Part shown: positions 1-8,800 of the stretch, one piece after another
How positions within the stretch are numbered: position 1 is the first letter of the stretch
Layout: the number at the start of each line of letters is the position of its first letter
Source of the DNA: CAYXFD01 sp964464175
GTDB taxonomy: Bacteria; Cloacimonadota; Cloacimonadia; Cloacimonadales; JAJBBL01
Direction of reading: 5' to 3'
Length of the DNA stretch: 64,000 nt
NCBI GenBank assembly: GCA_964464175.1
Contig: CAYXFD010000004.1
Location: 1-64,000 of the forward strand
Made by a program: the position numbers and the translations under genes
Notes under the pieces: model-generated
Told to the model about the DNA's origin: nothing
What the model saw: the letters and a program-made list of their open reading frames with translations, nothing else
The model's database searches: none

Positions 1-229
1 CTTACGTAGCCATATATTACATGGGCGTTACTTCACTTTTTTGGGGGTATGCCTTGAAAATGAGCGTCCCCTTGAGGTTTGACGATAGAGAGGAAAGTTG
101 AGAAATCGGCATTTAGTTTCATCGAACAGGTGTTCAGATAATATCGGGGAACTCTGGCCAATTATCTCTGAGGGAAAAGTTGCCCTTGCGTCAAGAATAC
201 CGTAAAAAAGCTAATCTCTCTTAAGGAAA
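1..229. other. Left-edge non-coding stretch
   Basis: No gene is supported here. The only reading frame worth recording is a 31-codon one on the - strand (17..112, beginning MPISQLSSLSSN and ending KSEVTPM). It has no ribosome binding site that I can see and resembles no family I can name. The stretch lies downstream of the FN3 protein gene and shows no hairpin with a T tract that would end it. Confidence 0.4.
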
Positions 230-3088
230 CTATTCTATCGGGGCAGTAGAGGCAATGATCCTGAAAAACCTCTTTCCTGAGATAACCGGTTCGCTGTAAA
301 AGGGAAGGGAAATCGTCGCAACCGGTTCTCCCCAATTTTCTGTATAAGGGGTTTCAGAGATATAGATCAGGTAAGAACTGGCACCCTCAACGAGATCCCA
401 GGAGAGAAATACCTCCCCGGAATCCAATTCGATGGAAACGTCAGGAACATCAAGTTCCAACGGGTAATCATAGGTTATCTCGGTGCTATTAGAGGGGACG
501 GATACACCTTCCGAATAAACTGCCGTTACATAGTATTCATAGGTCTGAGCGAACTGAAGATCATAATCAAAGTATTCTCTCCCGATTAACAGTTCTGCGT
601 TTATCATTTCACCGTCACGGTAGAGATTATACCCCAGTAGATTTTGTCTTTCCCTGCTCAGCAGGACTTCCTCGCGGGTCGCGGAGTTCTCAGTATAGCC
701 CTGAATATTCCAGTTGTAATTCAAGCTTGGTCCTAAAGCTAAGAGGGTAGTCCACTGTCCGTTGAAAAACATCATATTTCCCTGTCCGTTTACTGCAGGA
801 CCGCTGTCACAACCTGCCGGATGTCCTCCCGGGGTAGTGACGCCATAACCGAACCAGAGTTCCTGATCAACGTTAATATAGACCGGAGTATTCAGTTCAA
901 TTATATTCCAGGTATTTATCACCGGAGAAAGAACAGGCTGCTCGATGATCAAAGTTCCAGGAGCAGCAGCACTACCGCCGGTCCAGACATTGATCTCATA
1001 GGAAGCCTCCTGGAATGTCGGAAAGAAACTGATCTTGGTCAAATATTTGCTGTCAAGTCCCAGATTCTGCAGTTCGTTCGGAGGGAAACGGATAGCGGCG
1101 CTAAACTGGAGAGGTTGGCCTGTACCGATAGGGGTATAATGCTCGCCGTTATCCCAATGGATCCAGGTACCGTAGGAAGGTTCCTGCCAGGTAAGATGGA
1201 TGAAACCGTTCCCGGTTTCAGCTGTCAAACCATAAGGCTCGAGCAAGATGAAGGGAACTGCTTCTGCAGTGTTTGAGGAGTCTGACTCTCCTTCGTCATA
1301 TAGTGTAGTCAAATAGTATTCATACGCGGTATCGTAAACTACCTGATCATCTGTATATTCGTTTCCGGCAATAGGTTCTGTATTTATCTGCTCTCCGTTC
1401 CGGTAAATATTAAAACCGATGAGATTTCGTAGAGAGTTGCCAGAATCCTCTATCCCAGACGACAGCGTATTAGTTCTTTCCGGATCATCAGCTAAGGGAT
1501 TTGTCCAGTTCAGATATACTGCCTGATTACCTGCTGTTGCCGTCAGATCATACGGAGCCGGCAGAATAGGGGAAGCTTCGATCGGAGCAGAAGGAGCGGA
1601 CTCACCTTGTGAAAAAACAGCGGTGACATAATAACTATAACTCGAGCCGTAGATAACCCCGGTATCGATAAATGAATTATCCTCAATAAGAGATGAATTG
1701 ATTTGATCACCGTCTCTATAGACGTTATATCCTAATTGAGTTCTGTCTGATCCATCTGTTTCATACTCCTCCGCGTCATCTTCAGTAAAACCGCAGACAC
1801 TCTCTCTCCCCATATTCCAGCTCAGATGTATTCTGTTATAACCCGCTTCTGCAGACAGATTAAAGGGTGAGGGAAGAATCGGGATTTCGCTGAACTGATA
1901 GCCGTTATCACTAAATCTGACTGTTCCGGCAGCATTAATGAAAGGGAGTTGAGCCGTGTAAAGAACCGGCTGCTGGAAATCGGTTTCAGAGGTTTCAAAA
2001 GGATAGCTCACCCCGGTATCGGACAAAAACTCGCTCACAATAGGGAAATTGGCCTCATGATCGAAATATGTGACATTGATAACCGATCCGGCTTGATCTT
2101 CATAGATCTCTAAACCGGACAAAAGGGGCAGGGTGTTAACAAAGGGCTCGATGATCTGATCATCAAAATACATGACTGCAACAGGACCCAAATCGGCGAA
2201 GGTGACATCTATGGATAACGTTAGTCTGACAGTCATAGAAGCAACGGCAAGACTGTTGGAGGCATTGGGCCATTCTCCAAACTCCGGATCATTCACCAGG
2301 TCGGATAGATTGCACCCCTTGACCAAGGTACCGTTAATTATCTGCTGCGAAATATTTCCGATCCGATGAAAACTGTTCGAACCAATGTTATCCAAATCGG
2401 TGATTCTGTAGAGTCCCGAAGACAGGGTTAAGGGTATCGAAACCCGGACGAGAGCATAGAGAACCTCGTCTCTTAAGACCGTATCGGGATTAAAGATCAG
2501 GGTTGCATAGACATTAAAAGGTCCCCACAAAGGACCGGTTGGATAGGAACCGGTGTTATTGGTCAATGCCGAATAGATGCGGTTATCAGAAGTAGAGAAG
2601 CGGTGCGAGATAAGGTCAAGATCAGCAGGGAGACTTCCGATATCACCAGCCGGATCATCTCCGACATGAGACATTTGTCCTAATGATGGGGGAAAGGGGT
2701 TACCCGGTATATATCCCGGCAGCATGAGGGCAAGAGAATCAGGCGGCGGGAAGGGGAGATCGGGAATATCGAAAAAGTCATTCTCGATCATGGTGCGAAA
2801 CCTTAATTGCAGGTCAAGCAGAGGGTTAGCCGGAATAATCGCTTCATAGGTTGTCCCGGTCAAGTCATTAAGCGCTCCTGAGGACCAGTTGTTGTATTGG
2901 TTGAAGAAAAAATCGGTATCATTGGCGAGATCCGCAGGGATTTCTGTCCGGATATGGATGAGATCATTTTCTGTATAGGCACTGTTTCTGATGTTTTGCC
3001 ATGGTCTGTCAGGTACTTCCGGATTAGTCTGAGCTGTGAGCATTAGTGTCGTTAACAGAATGGAGAGTAAAAAAATAACTCTTTTCAA
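230..3088 (-). CDS. Large secreted protein with fibronectin type III repeats
   Basis: A signal peptide (residues 1-20, ending LTAQ) is followed by a roughly 390-residue N-terminal part without a recognised domain. Four FN3-like modules follow at about 407-507, 511-612, 617-872 and 876-950. The first three each carry a signature such as LGYNVYRDG, IGFNIYRNG or LGYNLYRDG and a YEYYVTAVY strand. The third is split by an insert of about 165 residues (641-805) rich in aromatic residues and glycine, possibly a jelly-roll module. The start is TTG, chosen because GGGAG lies just upstream and the signal peptide follows at once. The C terminus ends shortly after the last FN3 strand, with no sorting domain, although another protein in this window has one. 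Such proteins are usually exported to the surface or periplasm as adhesins or parts of degradative enzymes. The function is unknown. Confidence 0.85.
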   Translation of the reverse strand: MKRVIFLLSILLTTLMLTAQTNPEVPDRPWQNIRNSAYTENDLIHIRTEIPADLANDTDFFFNQYNNWSSGALNDLTGTTYEAIIPANPLLDLQLRFRTMIENDFFDIPDLPFPPPDSLALMLPGYIPGNPFPPSLGQMSHVGDDPAGDIGSLPADLDLISHRFSTSDNRIYSALTNNTGSYPTGPLWGPFNVYATLIFNPDTVLRDEVLYALVRVSIPLTLSSGLYRITDLDNIGSNSFHRIGNISQQIINGTLVKGCNLSDLVNDPEFGEWPNASNSLAVASMTVRLTLSIDVTFADLGPVAVMYFDDQIIEPFVNTLPLLSGLEIYEDQAGSVINVTYFDHEANFPIVSEFLSDTGVSYPFETSETDFQQPVLYTAQLPFINAAGTVRFSDNGYQFSEIPILPSPFNLSAEAGYNRIHLSWNMGRESVCGFTEDDAEEYETDGSDRTQLGYNVYRDGDQINSSLIEDNSFIDTGVIYGSSYSYYVTAVFSQGESAPSAPIEASPILPAPYDLTATAGNQAVYLNWTNPLADDPERTNTLSSGIEDSGNSLRNLIGFNIYRNGEQINTEPIAGNEYTDDQVVYDTAYEYYLTTLYDEGESDSSNTAEAVPFILLEPYGLTAETGNGFIHLTWQEPSYGTWIHWDNGEHYTPIGTGQPLQFSAAIRFPPNELQNLGLDSKYLTKISFFPTFQEASYEINVWTGGSAAAPGTLIIEQPVLSPVINTWNIIELNTPVYINVDQELWFGYGVTTPGGHPAGCDSGPAVNGQGNMMFFNGQWTTLLALGPSLNYNWNIQGYTENSATREEVLLSRERQNLLGYNLYRDGEMINAELLIGREYFDYDLQFAQTYEYYVTAVYSEGVSVPSNSTEITYDYPLELDVPDVSIELDSGEVFLSWDLVEGASSYLIYISETPYTENWGEPVATISLPFYSEPVISGKRFFRIIASTAPIE

Positions 3089-3334
3089 AGTATTCTCCCA
3101 TTTGGCATTAGTTTATCGGGAACCGGGATGACAGATAGAGATCATCAACAACGGGAATCCTTACAAAACTAAACCTTATCTATATTTATGGCAACAATTA
3201 ATGAAAACCTCTGTTAGGCTGTCAAGAGCGATTATTGATAAAAAGAAGCAGATTACCCTTTTTAACGGATTCGCTTAACAGAACAGGAAGCTGTAACCCT
3301 GGTTCTGCGTTCCGGGAGGAGATATTCGGCTATT

Positions 3335-3562
3335 TTAACAACAATAGTTTCTCAACAATTCTACCTGTTTCACTGCTCCTTGTTTATGACTGAATAAACC
3401 TGCATTATCTGTTCCGGTTCTGTTAAAGTTCAGATCAGAGATAGTAAAGCCCTGCCCGTTGTAAGAACCGGTATCGTTTCCAAACCGAAGGGTTGGTTTT
3501 TCCTGACTCTCCCTTGTAACTAATCTAATCCGTCTGACTTGGAAAGGGAGTAAATAACCAAA
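3335..3562 (-). pseudogene. Remnant of a GLUG/beta-helix type surface protein
   Basis: A 75-codon frame without a start codon, closed by TGA upstream (3563..3565) and TAA at its end. It contains SYNGQGFTISDLNFNRTGT followed by DNAGLF and GAVKQVELL. That pattern (F/Y-N/D-G-x-G-x-TIS-N/D-L, then T-D-x-x-GLF, then GA) is typical of the repeats next to GLUG motifs in bacterial surface adhesin-like proteins. No in-frame continuation of the repeat is visible on either side, so this is read as a decayed piece of a larger gene. The match was made by eye; a profile search with the GLUG motif and its neighbouring repeat would test it. Confidence 0.5.
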
Positions 3563-3815
3563 TCAAGCAATAATAGACTACTCACCTTCCAACTCCTGAT
3601 TAACAAATTTATTCCGGCATATTTTCTCTCTTTTATAATATTAGGTTAGCAGGGGGAAAGCCCACAGGCGGCTCAAACTAATTGAGGGATTTCTCTGTGC
3701 TAATCCTGAGATATAATTAGGTTATAGCAGTTGCAAAGAATAAAGGGAAGAATAGCAGCAGGGAGAAGGAGTTGTTTGTTTCGCCGGGTAGTTTGGGAAG
3801 GTAAAAGAGTTAATA

Positions 3816-3866
3816 CAAAAAGATAAAAGCAGGCTTCGCAAGCAAAGACCTTTCAGTATCTTTTTG
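3816..3866. other. 10-bp inverted repeat, possible transcript end
   Basis: CAAAAAGATA (3816..3825) and TATCTTTTTG (3857..3866) are perfect inverted copies with a 31-nt loop. The loop holds a small GCTT-CGC-AAGC hairpin. The T-rich right arm would suit a weak terminator on the + strand, but no gene upstream on that strand needs one. Confidence 0.25.
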
Positions 3867-4030
3867 TTGCTCGTTTTGAGGGGAGCCCGGTCTCCTCCTG
3901 TGTTGGGAGTTATTGATAGTGGTGAGAAAAATGACTAAAATTCCATGATTTATAGTATTGAAATAAGATTTCTCCTTGAGTTCCAATTAAGCGACATTCT
4001 AATTTCAAAATCGTTGTTTGTCGAAAAAAA

Positions 4031-4059
4031 TTGACATAAGAGCGTAAAGATAACTATTT
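4031..4059 (+). promoter_or_regulatory. Candidate promoter for the PAS kinase genes
   Basis: A consensus -35 box TTGACA (4031..4036) lies 183 bp before the first kinase start. The -10 is unclear: CTATTT follows after 17 nt and TAACTA after 14 nt. This is the only TTGACA in the gap. Confidence 0.35.
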
Positions 4060-4218
4060 GATGTTATTATGAAAACAGTCTGTAGCTTTGCTCTGGTAGA
4101 GAGTTTTAGGGTTTATATTCTTAACTGCTGTCGGCAATCCTTTGGGGTTAGACGGTAATAATGATCGATAGATGAAAGAGAGATTTTCTCGCTCTGAACA
4201 ATTATAGGTGTTGGTGAT

Positions 4219-5868
4219 ATGTCTGAGATTGATAATAAGAAGGATTCGGGCAGCGATGTTAGCTGTGAGGAAGCAGAAGAGTGTATCCAAAGGCTTTTAG
4301 CCATTATTCCCGGGATAGTATATCGTTGTTTATATGATTCTAACCGGACAATGGAATTCATCGGTGATGAAATAACCGGTTTAACGGGATTTGCCGCCTC
4401 AGGTTTTATCAATAACAGAGAGAGGTCATTTTCGAGTATTATTAATCCCAATGATCAGGCAAGAATTGCTGATGCTATTAAAAGAGGGATTGCTGCCGGT
4501 GAGGTTTTTGAGATCGAATACCGTCTGTTAACATCTGGGAATAGAGAAATATGGGTCAAAGACCGGGGTATGGGAGTTTCTGATTCTGACGGAGAGGTGG
4601 AGTTCATAGAAGGACTGATCATCGACATTTCAGAGCAAAAGAATGCAGAAGAAGCATTAGATGCTCAGAGAAAGATCCTTACAGATATTTTAGATGACAC
4701 TCTTTCCGGTTATTGGGACTGGAATATTCAGGAAGAGAGCGGGTATCTGAGTCCATCACTCAAAAGGATGCTGGGATATGATGTTAATGAAGTTCCCAAT
4801 AACTACAAAACCTGGCAGGATTTGATCTATGAAGAGGATTTACCGTTAATCCGGGATAGTCTCGAAAAGCACTTTGAGAGTGGTGGACAGATACCATTCC
4901 ATAATGAGGTGCGCTATCTTCATAAAAGTGGTTATAAAGTCTGGGTAATTTGTACCGGCCGGGTGGTTAAATGGGATGAAAAAGGTTTACCTCTCAGGAT
5001 GGTAGGATGCCACATTGAGATAAGTAACCGTAAGATCATCGAAGAGCAGCTTACTTTTCAGAACTCCTTTCAGTGTCTGGTCTCTTCCATCGCAAGCAGC
5101 TTTGTCAGGGCAGGTAAAGATGATTTGAAAGAGAGGTTGCAGGGAGCTCTGGATAAGACAAGCGAGTTGTTTGAAGTAGATAGAAGCTATCTGTTTTTCT
5201 ATAAAGAGGAACCGAGTTCTTTTGTTATGAACAACAGCTGGATCTCTCCCGGAGTCGAATCAGAAGCAGATAGATTTCAGAGTATTTCTGCCGAGAAGAC
5301 ACCTTCGCTTATTGAGGAATTCAAAAAGAAACCGTATATCTTTGTTAGTTTTAGGGAACAGCATGCCAAAGCTGAGACCGGGGAAAAAGGCAATTTGGGA
5401 ATGGGCACCAAATCTTTACTGCATTATCCCTTGCAGGTTGAAGAGAATCTGCTCGGTTTGATAAGTTTTTCTCATATCAAAATTTATAAGGAGTGGAGTG
5501 AGGAAGAGTTACTGCAGCTTGATGTCATAGCAAAATTGTTTGCTGAGGTGGTAAATCGTTCGACGATGCAGGAAAAAATGATCGTAGCTGAACAACAAGC
5601 AACAGCAATGGCGATGGTAGTAACAGCTAATCATGAGATAAATCAACCCCTGACGATAATTCAGGGCTACACAGAACTGCTGCACGGCTATCCCTCAATT
5701 TCGAGTAAAGAAAAGTATTTAAAAGAGATTAGAAAGGCTATTGAGAGGATCAAGAAGATTCTGGAATCGATGAATCAGATCCAGCAGGTAGAGTTTACGG
5801 ATTATGTCGGACGAAGAAACATGGTAAAACTACCTGACGACGGGTCGGTAGAAGTAGATAATCTATAG
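4219..5868 (+). CDS. PAS-PAS-GAF-HisKA sensor protein without an ATPase domain
   Basis: 549 residues with no signal peptide or membrane segment. Domains in order: PAS (about 22-140), PAS (about 150-272), GAF (about 285-448) and a HisKA dimerisation/phosphoacceptor helix pair (about 462-525) with the likely phosphorylated His472 in TANHEINQPLTI. The protein ends 25 residues after HisKA. The HATPase_c domain, with its N box and glycine-rich boxes, is absent, so it cannot autophosphorylate by itself. The stop is clean and the hybrid kinase begins 23 bp downstream, so the two are probably cotranscribed. It may be phosphorylated in trans by that neighbour or act as a sensor/adaptor. An ancestral truncation is the alternative. 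The first PAS is of the same subtype (PGIVYRC...TMEF) as two PAS domains in the neighbour. Confidence 0.85.
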   Translation: MSEIDNKKDSGSDVSCEEAEECIQRLLAIIPGIVYRCLYDSNRTMEFIGDEITGLTGFAASGFINNRERSFSSIINPNDQARIADAIKRGIAAGEVFEIEYRLLTSGNREIWVKDRGMGVSDSDGEVEFIEGLIIDISEQKNAEEALDAQRKILTDILDDTLSGYWDWNIQEESGYLSPSLKRMLGYDVNEVPNNYKTWQDLIYEEDLPLIRDSLEKHFESGGQIPFHNEVRYLHKSGYKVWVICTGRVVKWDEKGLPLRMVGCHIEISNRKIIEEQLTFQNSFQCLVSSIASSFVRAGKDDLKERLQGALDKTSELFEVDRSYLFFYKEEPSSFVMNNSWISPGVESEADRFQSISAEKTPSLIEEFKKKPYIFVSFREQHAKAETGEKGNLGMGTKSLLHYPLQVEENLLGLISFSHIKIYKEWSEEELLQLDVIAKLFAEVVNRSTMQEKMIVAEQQATAMAMVVTANHEINQPLTIIQGYTELLHGYPSISSKEKYLKEIRKAIERIKKILESMNQIQQVEFTDYVGRRNMVKLPDDGSVEVDNL

Positions 5869-5891
5869 TGATCAGTTACTGTGGGTGAAAA

Positions 5892-8800
5892 ATGGTATTC
5901 GGTAAAGGTGAAACGATAGAAAACAACGATGTTTTTTTTGTCGAGAGTATCGAGATTGTTAGGAGAATGTTCGATTATATCCCTGATATGGTCTCGATAA
6001 TTGACAAAGACATGAATATCCTTTACTGCAACTGGCGGGGTTTTGGCTCTATCCCGGAAGAAGCACGGATCTTGAATTCAAAATGCTACAAAATTTTTAG
6101 GGGAAGCAATGAGATTTGTTCTGATTGTCAGGCCAGGAGAGTTATAAGTGAAAAAGCTTCCTTCACGGGGGAGTTGCAGTTATCTGACGGCAAACACTAT
6201 GAATTGAGGGTCATACCTATACTGAATGATAAAAACAGAGTTGAATGTTTTGTGGAATGGGTCAGGGATATCACAAAACTAAAAGATGACATCATTGAGC
6301 TGCAGTCGATGAATTTTGCTCTGAATACGATCAAGGAAACAGCGATAATTTTTGCCGGCAAGAAAAATCGCGAAGATATCTTTCCTTTGATTACGAAGAC
6401 TTTTAAAGAACTTACTGGGGGAACTTCCGCCATTTTCACTTTGTATGATCCCCGGAAAAAATGTACCCGGATAAAATATGCCGATATAGAAAAAGGAATG
6501 TTCAGTACTCTGATAAAAATATTGGGTAACAGCAGGATTCTGGAAAGTGAATATCCGCTCAGCGACAGCATCTATCAAGAGATGTTAGAGAATCCGGTCA
6601 GAGAATTTGATTCCCTCCATGAAGCTTCTTTCGGAGCTATTCCGAAGATTGCCGCCACTGTTTTTCAAAGACTTCAGGGGATTGAAAGCTTTATCGGGTT
6701 GGCGTTCTTTCTTGATAAACAGCTCTACGGAACATCTCTGGTAGCCCTTCCGGCTAATAAAAAGCATACTTCAGCAGAGACAATTGAATCGTTAGTACAA
6801 ATCTTTTCTCTGACTCTTCACAGGATCATAGCCGAAGAAGATCTGAGAAAAACCGAGGAGAATTATCGCACCCTTGCCAACAATGCTCCCGATGTCATAG
6901 TCCGGTTTGACAGATCATTAAACGTAAGCTTCATTAATCAAAAAGGGAGAGATGAATTCAGAGTCAACTCAGATCAGGTTATAGGTAAGTCTTTAAGGAG
7001 CTTGGCTTTATCAGAAGAGGTGACTAAAAAATGGGAATGCGGGATCAGCACTGTATTCTTATCCCGCAAAACCGAGACAGTTGAACTTGAAAGGAAGGGT
7101 GAACAGGGGACAAAGTATTATACTTCTTTACTTGCTCCCGAATTTTCTGAAGAGGGTATTGTGACAAGTGTCTTGAGCATAACACGTGATATTACGCAAA
7201 GCAGACTTACTGTAAAAAAACTCGAAGAAAGCCAGAGGCAGCTGTCAACCTTGATGAGCAATTTACCAGGAATGGTGTACCGCTGCAAAAATGATGCAAA
7301 CTGGACAATGGTATTTGTCAGTAAAGGATCTTTAGCTTTAACAGGTTACAAGGCAGAAGAATTGGTAGGAAACCCCGATTTTTCTTTTCCGGAGATAGTA
7401 TTTCCTGAAGACAGGCCTTATGTCCGGAGAGCAGTTCGTAATGGATTGAGAGAAAAGAGACCTTTTGAGATAATATTCCGAATCACGTCAGCTGACAATA
7501 AGAAAAAATGGGTTTTAGAGCAGGGACAGGGGATATTTGATTCTCAGGGGAATTTGCTCTATCATGAAGGATTTATTACAGATATAACAGACCGCATGGT
7601 TGCTGAAAAAGAACTGGAAGAGAACAGGCGAAGATTGTCAACCCTGATGAGTAATTTGCCGGGAATGGCTTACCGCTGTAGTAATGATCCTGATTGGACG
7701 ATGGAATTTGTCAGTGAGGGCTGCTTCCCTCTGACAGGATTAAAAGCGGAGGAATTGATCAATAATGTCAAGAGATCCTTTGCAAACATTATTCATCAGG
7801 AAGATAAAAATCGGGTTTGGGATTCGGTCCAAGCCGGTCTTACAGAAAAGAAGACCTTTGAAATAGTCTATCGCATTATTACGGCTGATAACAAGGAAAA
7901 ATGGGTTTGGGAACAAGGTCAGGGGATCTTTGATAAACAGGATAATTTAGTTGCTCTGGAGGGTTTCATAAGCGACATTACTGAGAGCAAAAAAGCAGAA
8001 AAGAGGCAGGAAGCACTCTATGAGATATCAAAAGCCCTCAATAAAACCGACAGAATAACTGATCTCTGTGACCAGATAAGATACCATCTGGGAAAAGTAA
8101 TAGATACCACCAATTTTTATGTTGCTTTATACAATGAAAAGAATGATACGATCAGACTTGTATATAACAAAGATGTGAAGCATGACGAATATCGAGAGTT
8201 TCCCGCAGGGAAAACCCTGACAAAATTTGTGATCAGCAGAGCCAGACCCCTGCTTGTAACAGAAGATCTCTTAACGAAATTGATCACGGAAGGATCAGTC
8301 GAACTGCTGGGCTTACCTTTTAAGATCTGGTTGGGTGTTCCCCTGATAGCAGAAGGGAAGGTGATTGGACTAATCGCGGTGCAAAGCTATAGTGATCCCG
8401 GGCTTTATACGGAGAATGATACTAAAATTCTCTCCTTTGTCTCGGAAGAGATCGGTATAGCTCTCAAACGGAGAGAAACAGCCCAGAGACTCAGAGAAAA
8501 CAGAGACAGAATAAATCGTCTCAGCGAACAAAGCCGGACGTTTTTCTGGGAAACAGACCCAGAGGGACTCTATACATACGTTAGTCATTTAACGGAGGAG
8601 ATTCTGGGCTATAAACCGGAAGAACTGATCGGGAAAAAGCATTTCTTCGATCTTCATCCTCAAGAGGGTCTGAAAAAATTCCAGGCGAGTGTCTTTGATA
8701 TCATTAATGACAGAAAGGGGATAATCAATTTCGAGACCAGAATGCAGCGTAAAGACGGAGTAGTTATCTGGATTGATTCCCAGGCAGTTCCGATGTTCGA

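Larger units (their letters stand above)
3089..4218. other. 1.1 kb stretch with no intact gene
   Basis: This gap separates the divergent FN3 protein gene and the first PAS kinase gene. It holds a broken GLUG-like fragment (3335..3562, - strand), a 10-bp inverted repeat (3816..3866) and a candidate promoter (4031..4059). I see no open frame with a start and ribosome binding site. The fragment suggests that at least part of the gap is a decayed surface-protein gene. Confidence 0.6.

Noticed and set aside
821..1276. 151-codon frame on the + strand opposite the FN3 protein gene
   Set aside because: It has no family-like features, and the opposite strand encodes clear FN3 modules throughout this interval.
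4113..4451. 112-codon antisense frame at the start of the first kinase gene
   Set aside because: Runs over the kinase start and first PAS domain, with no sign of its own translation signal.
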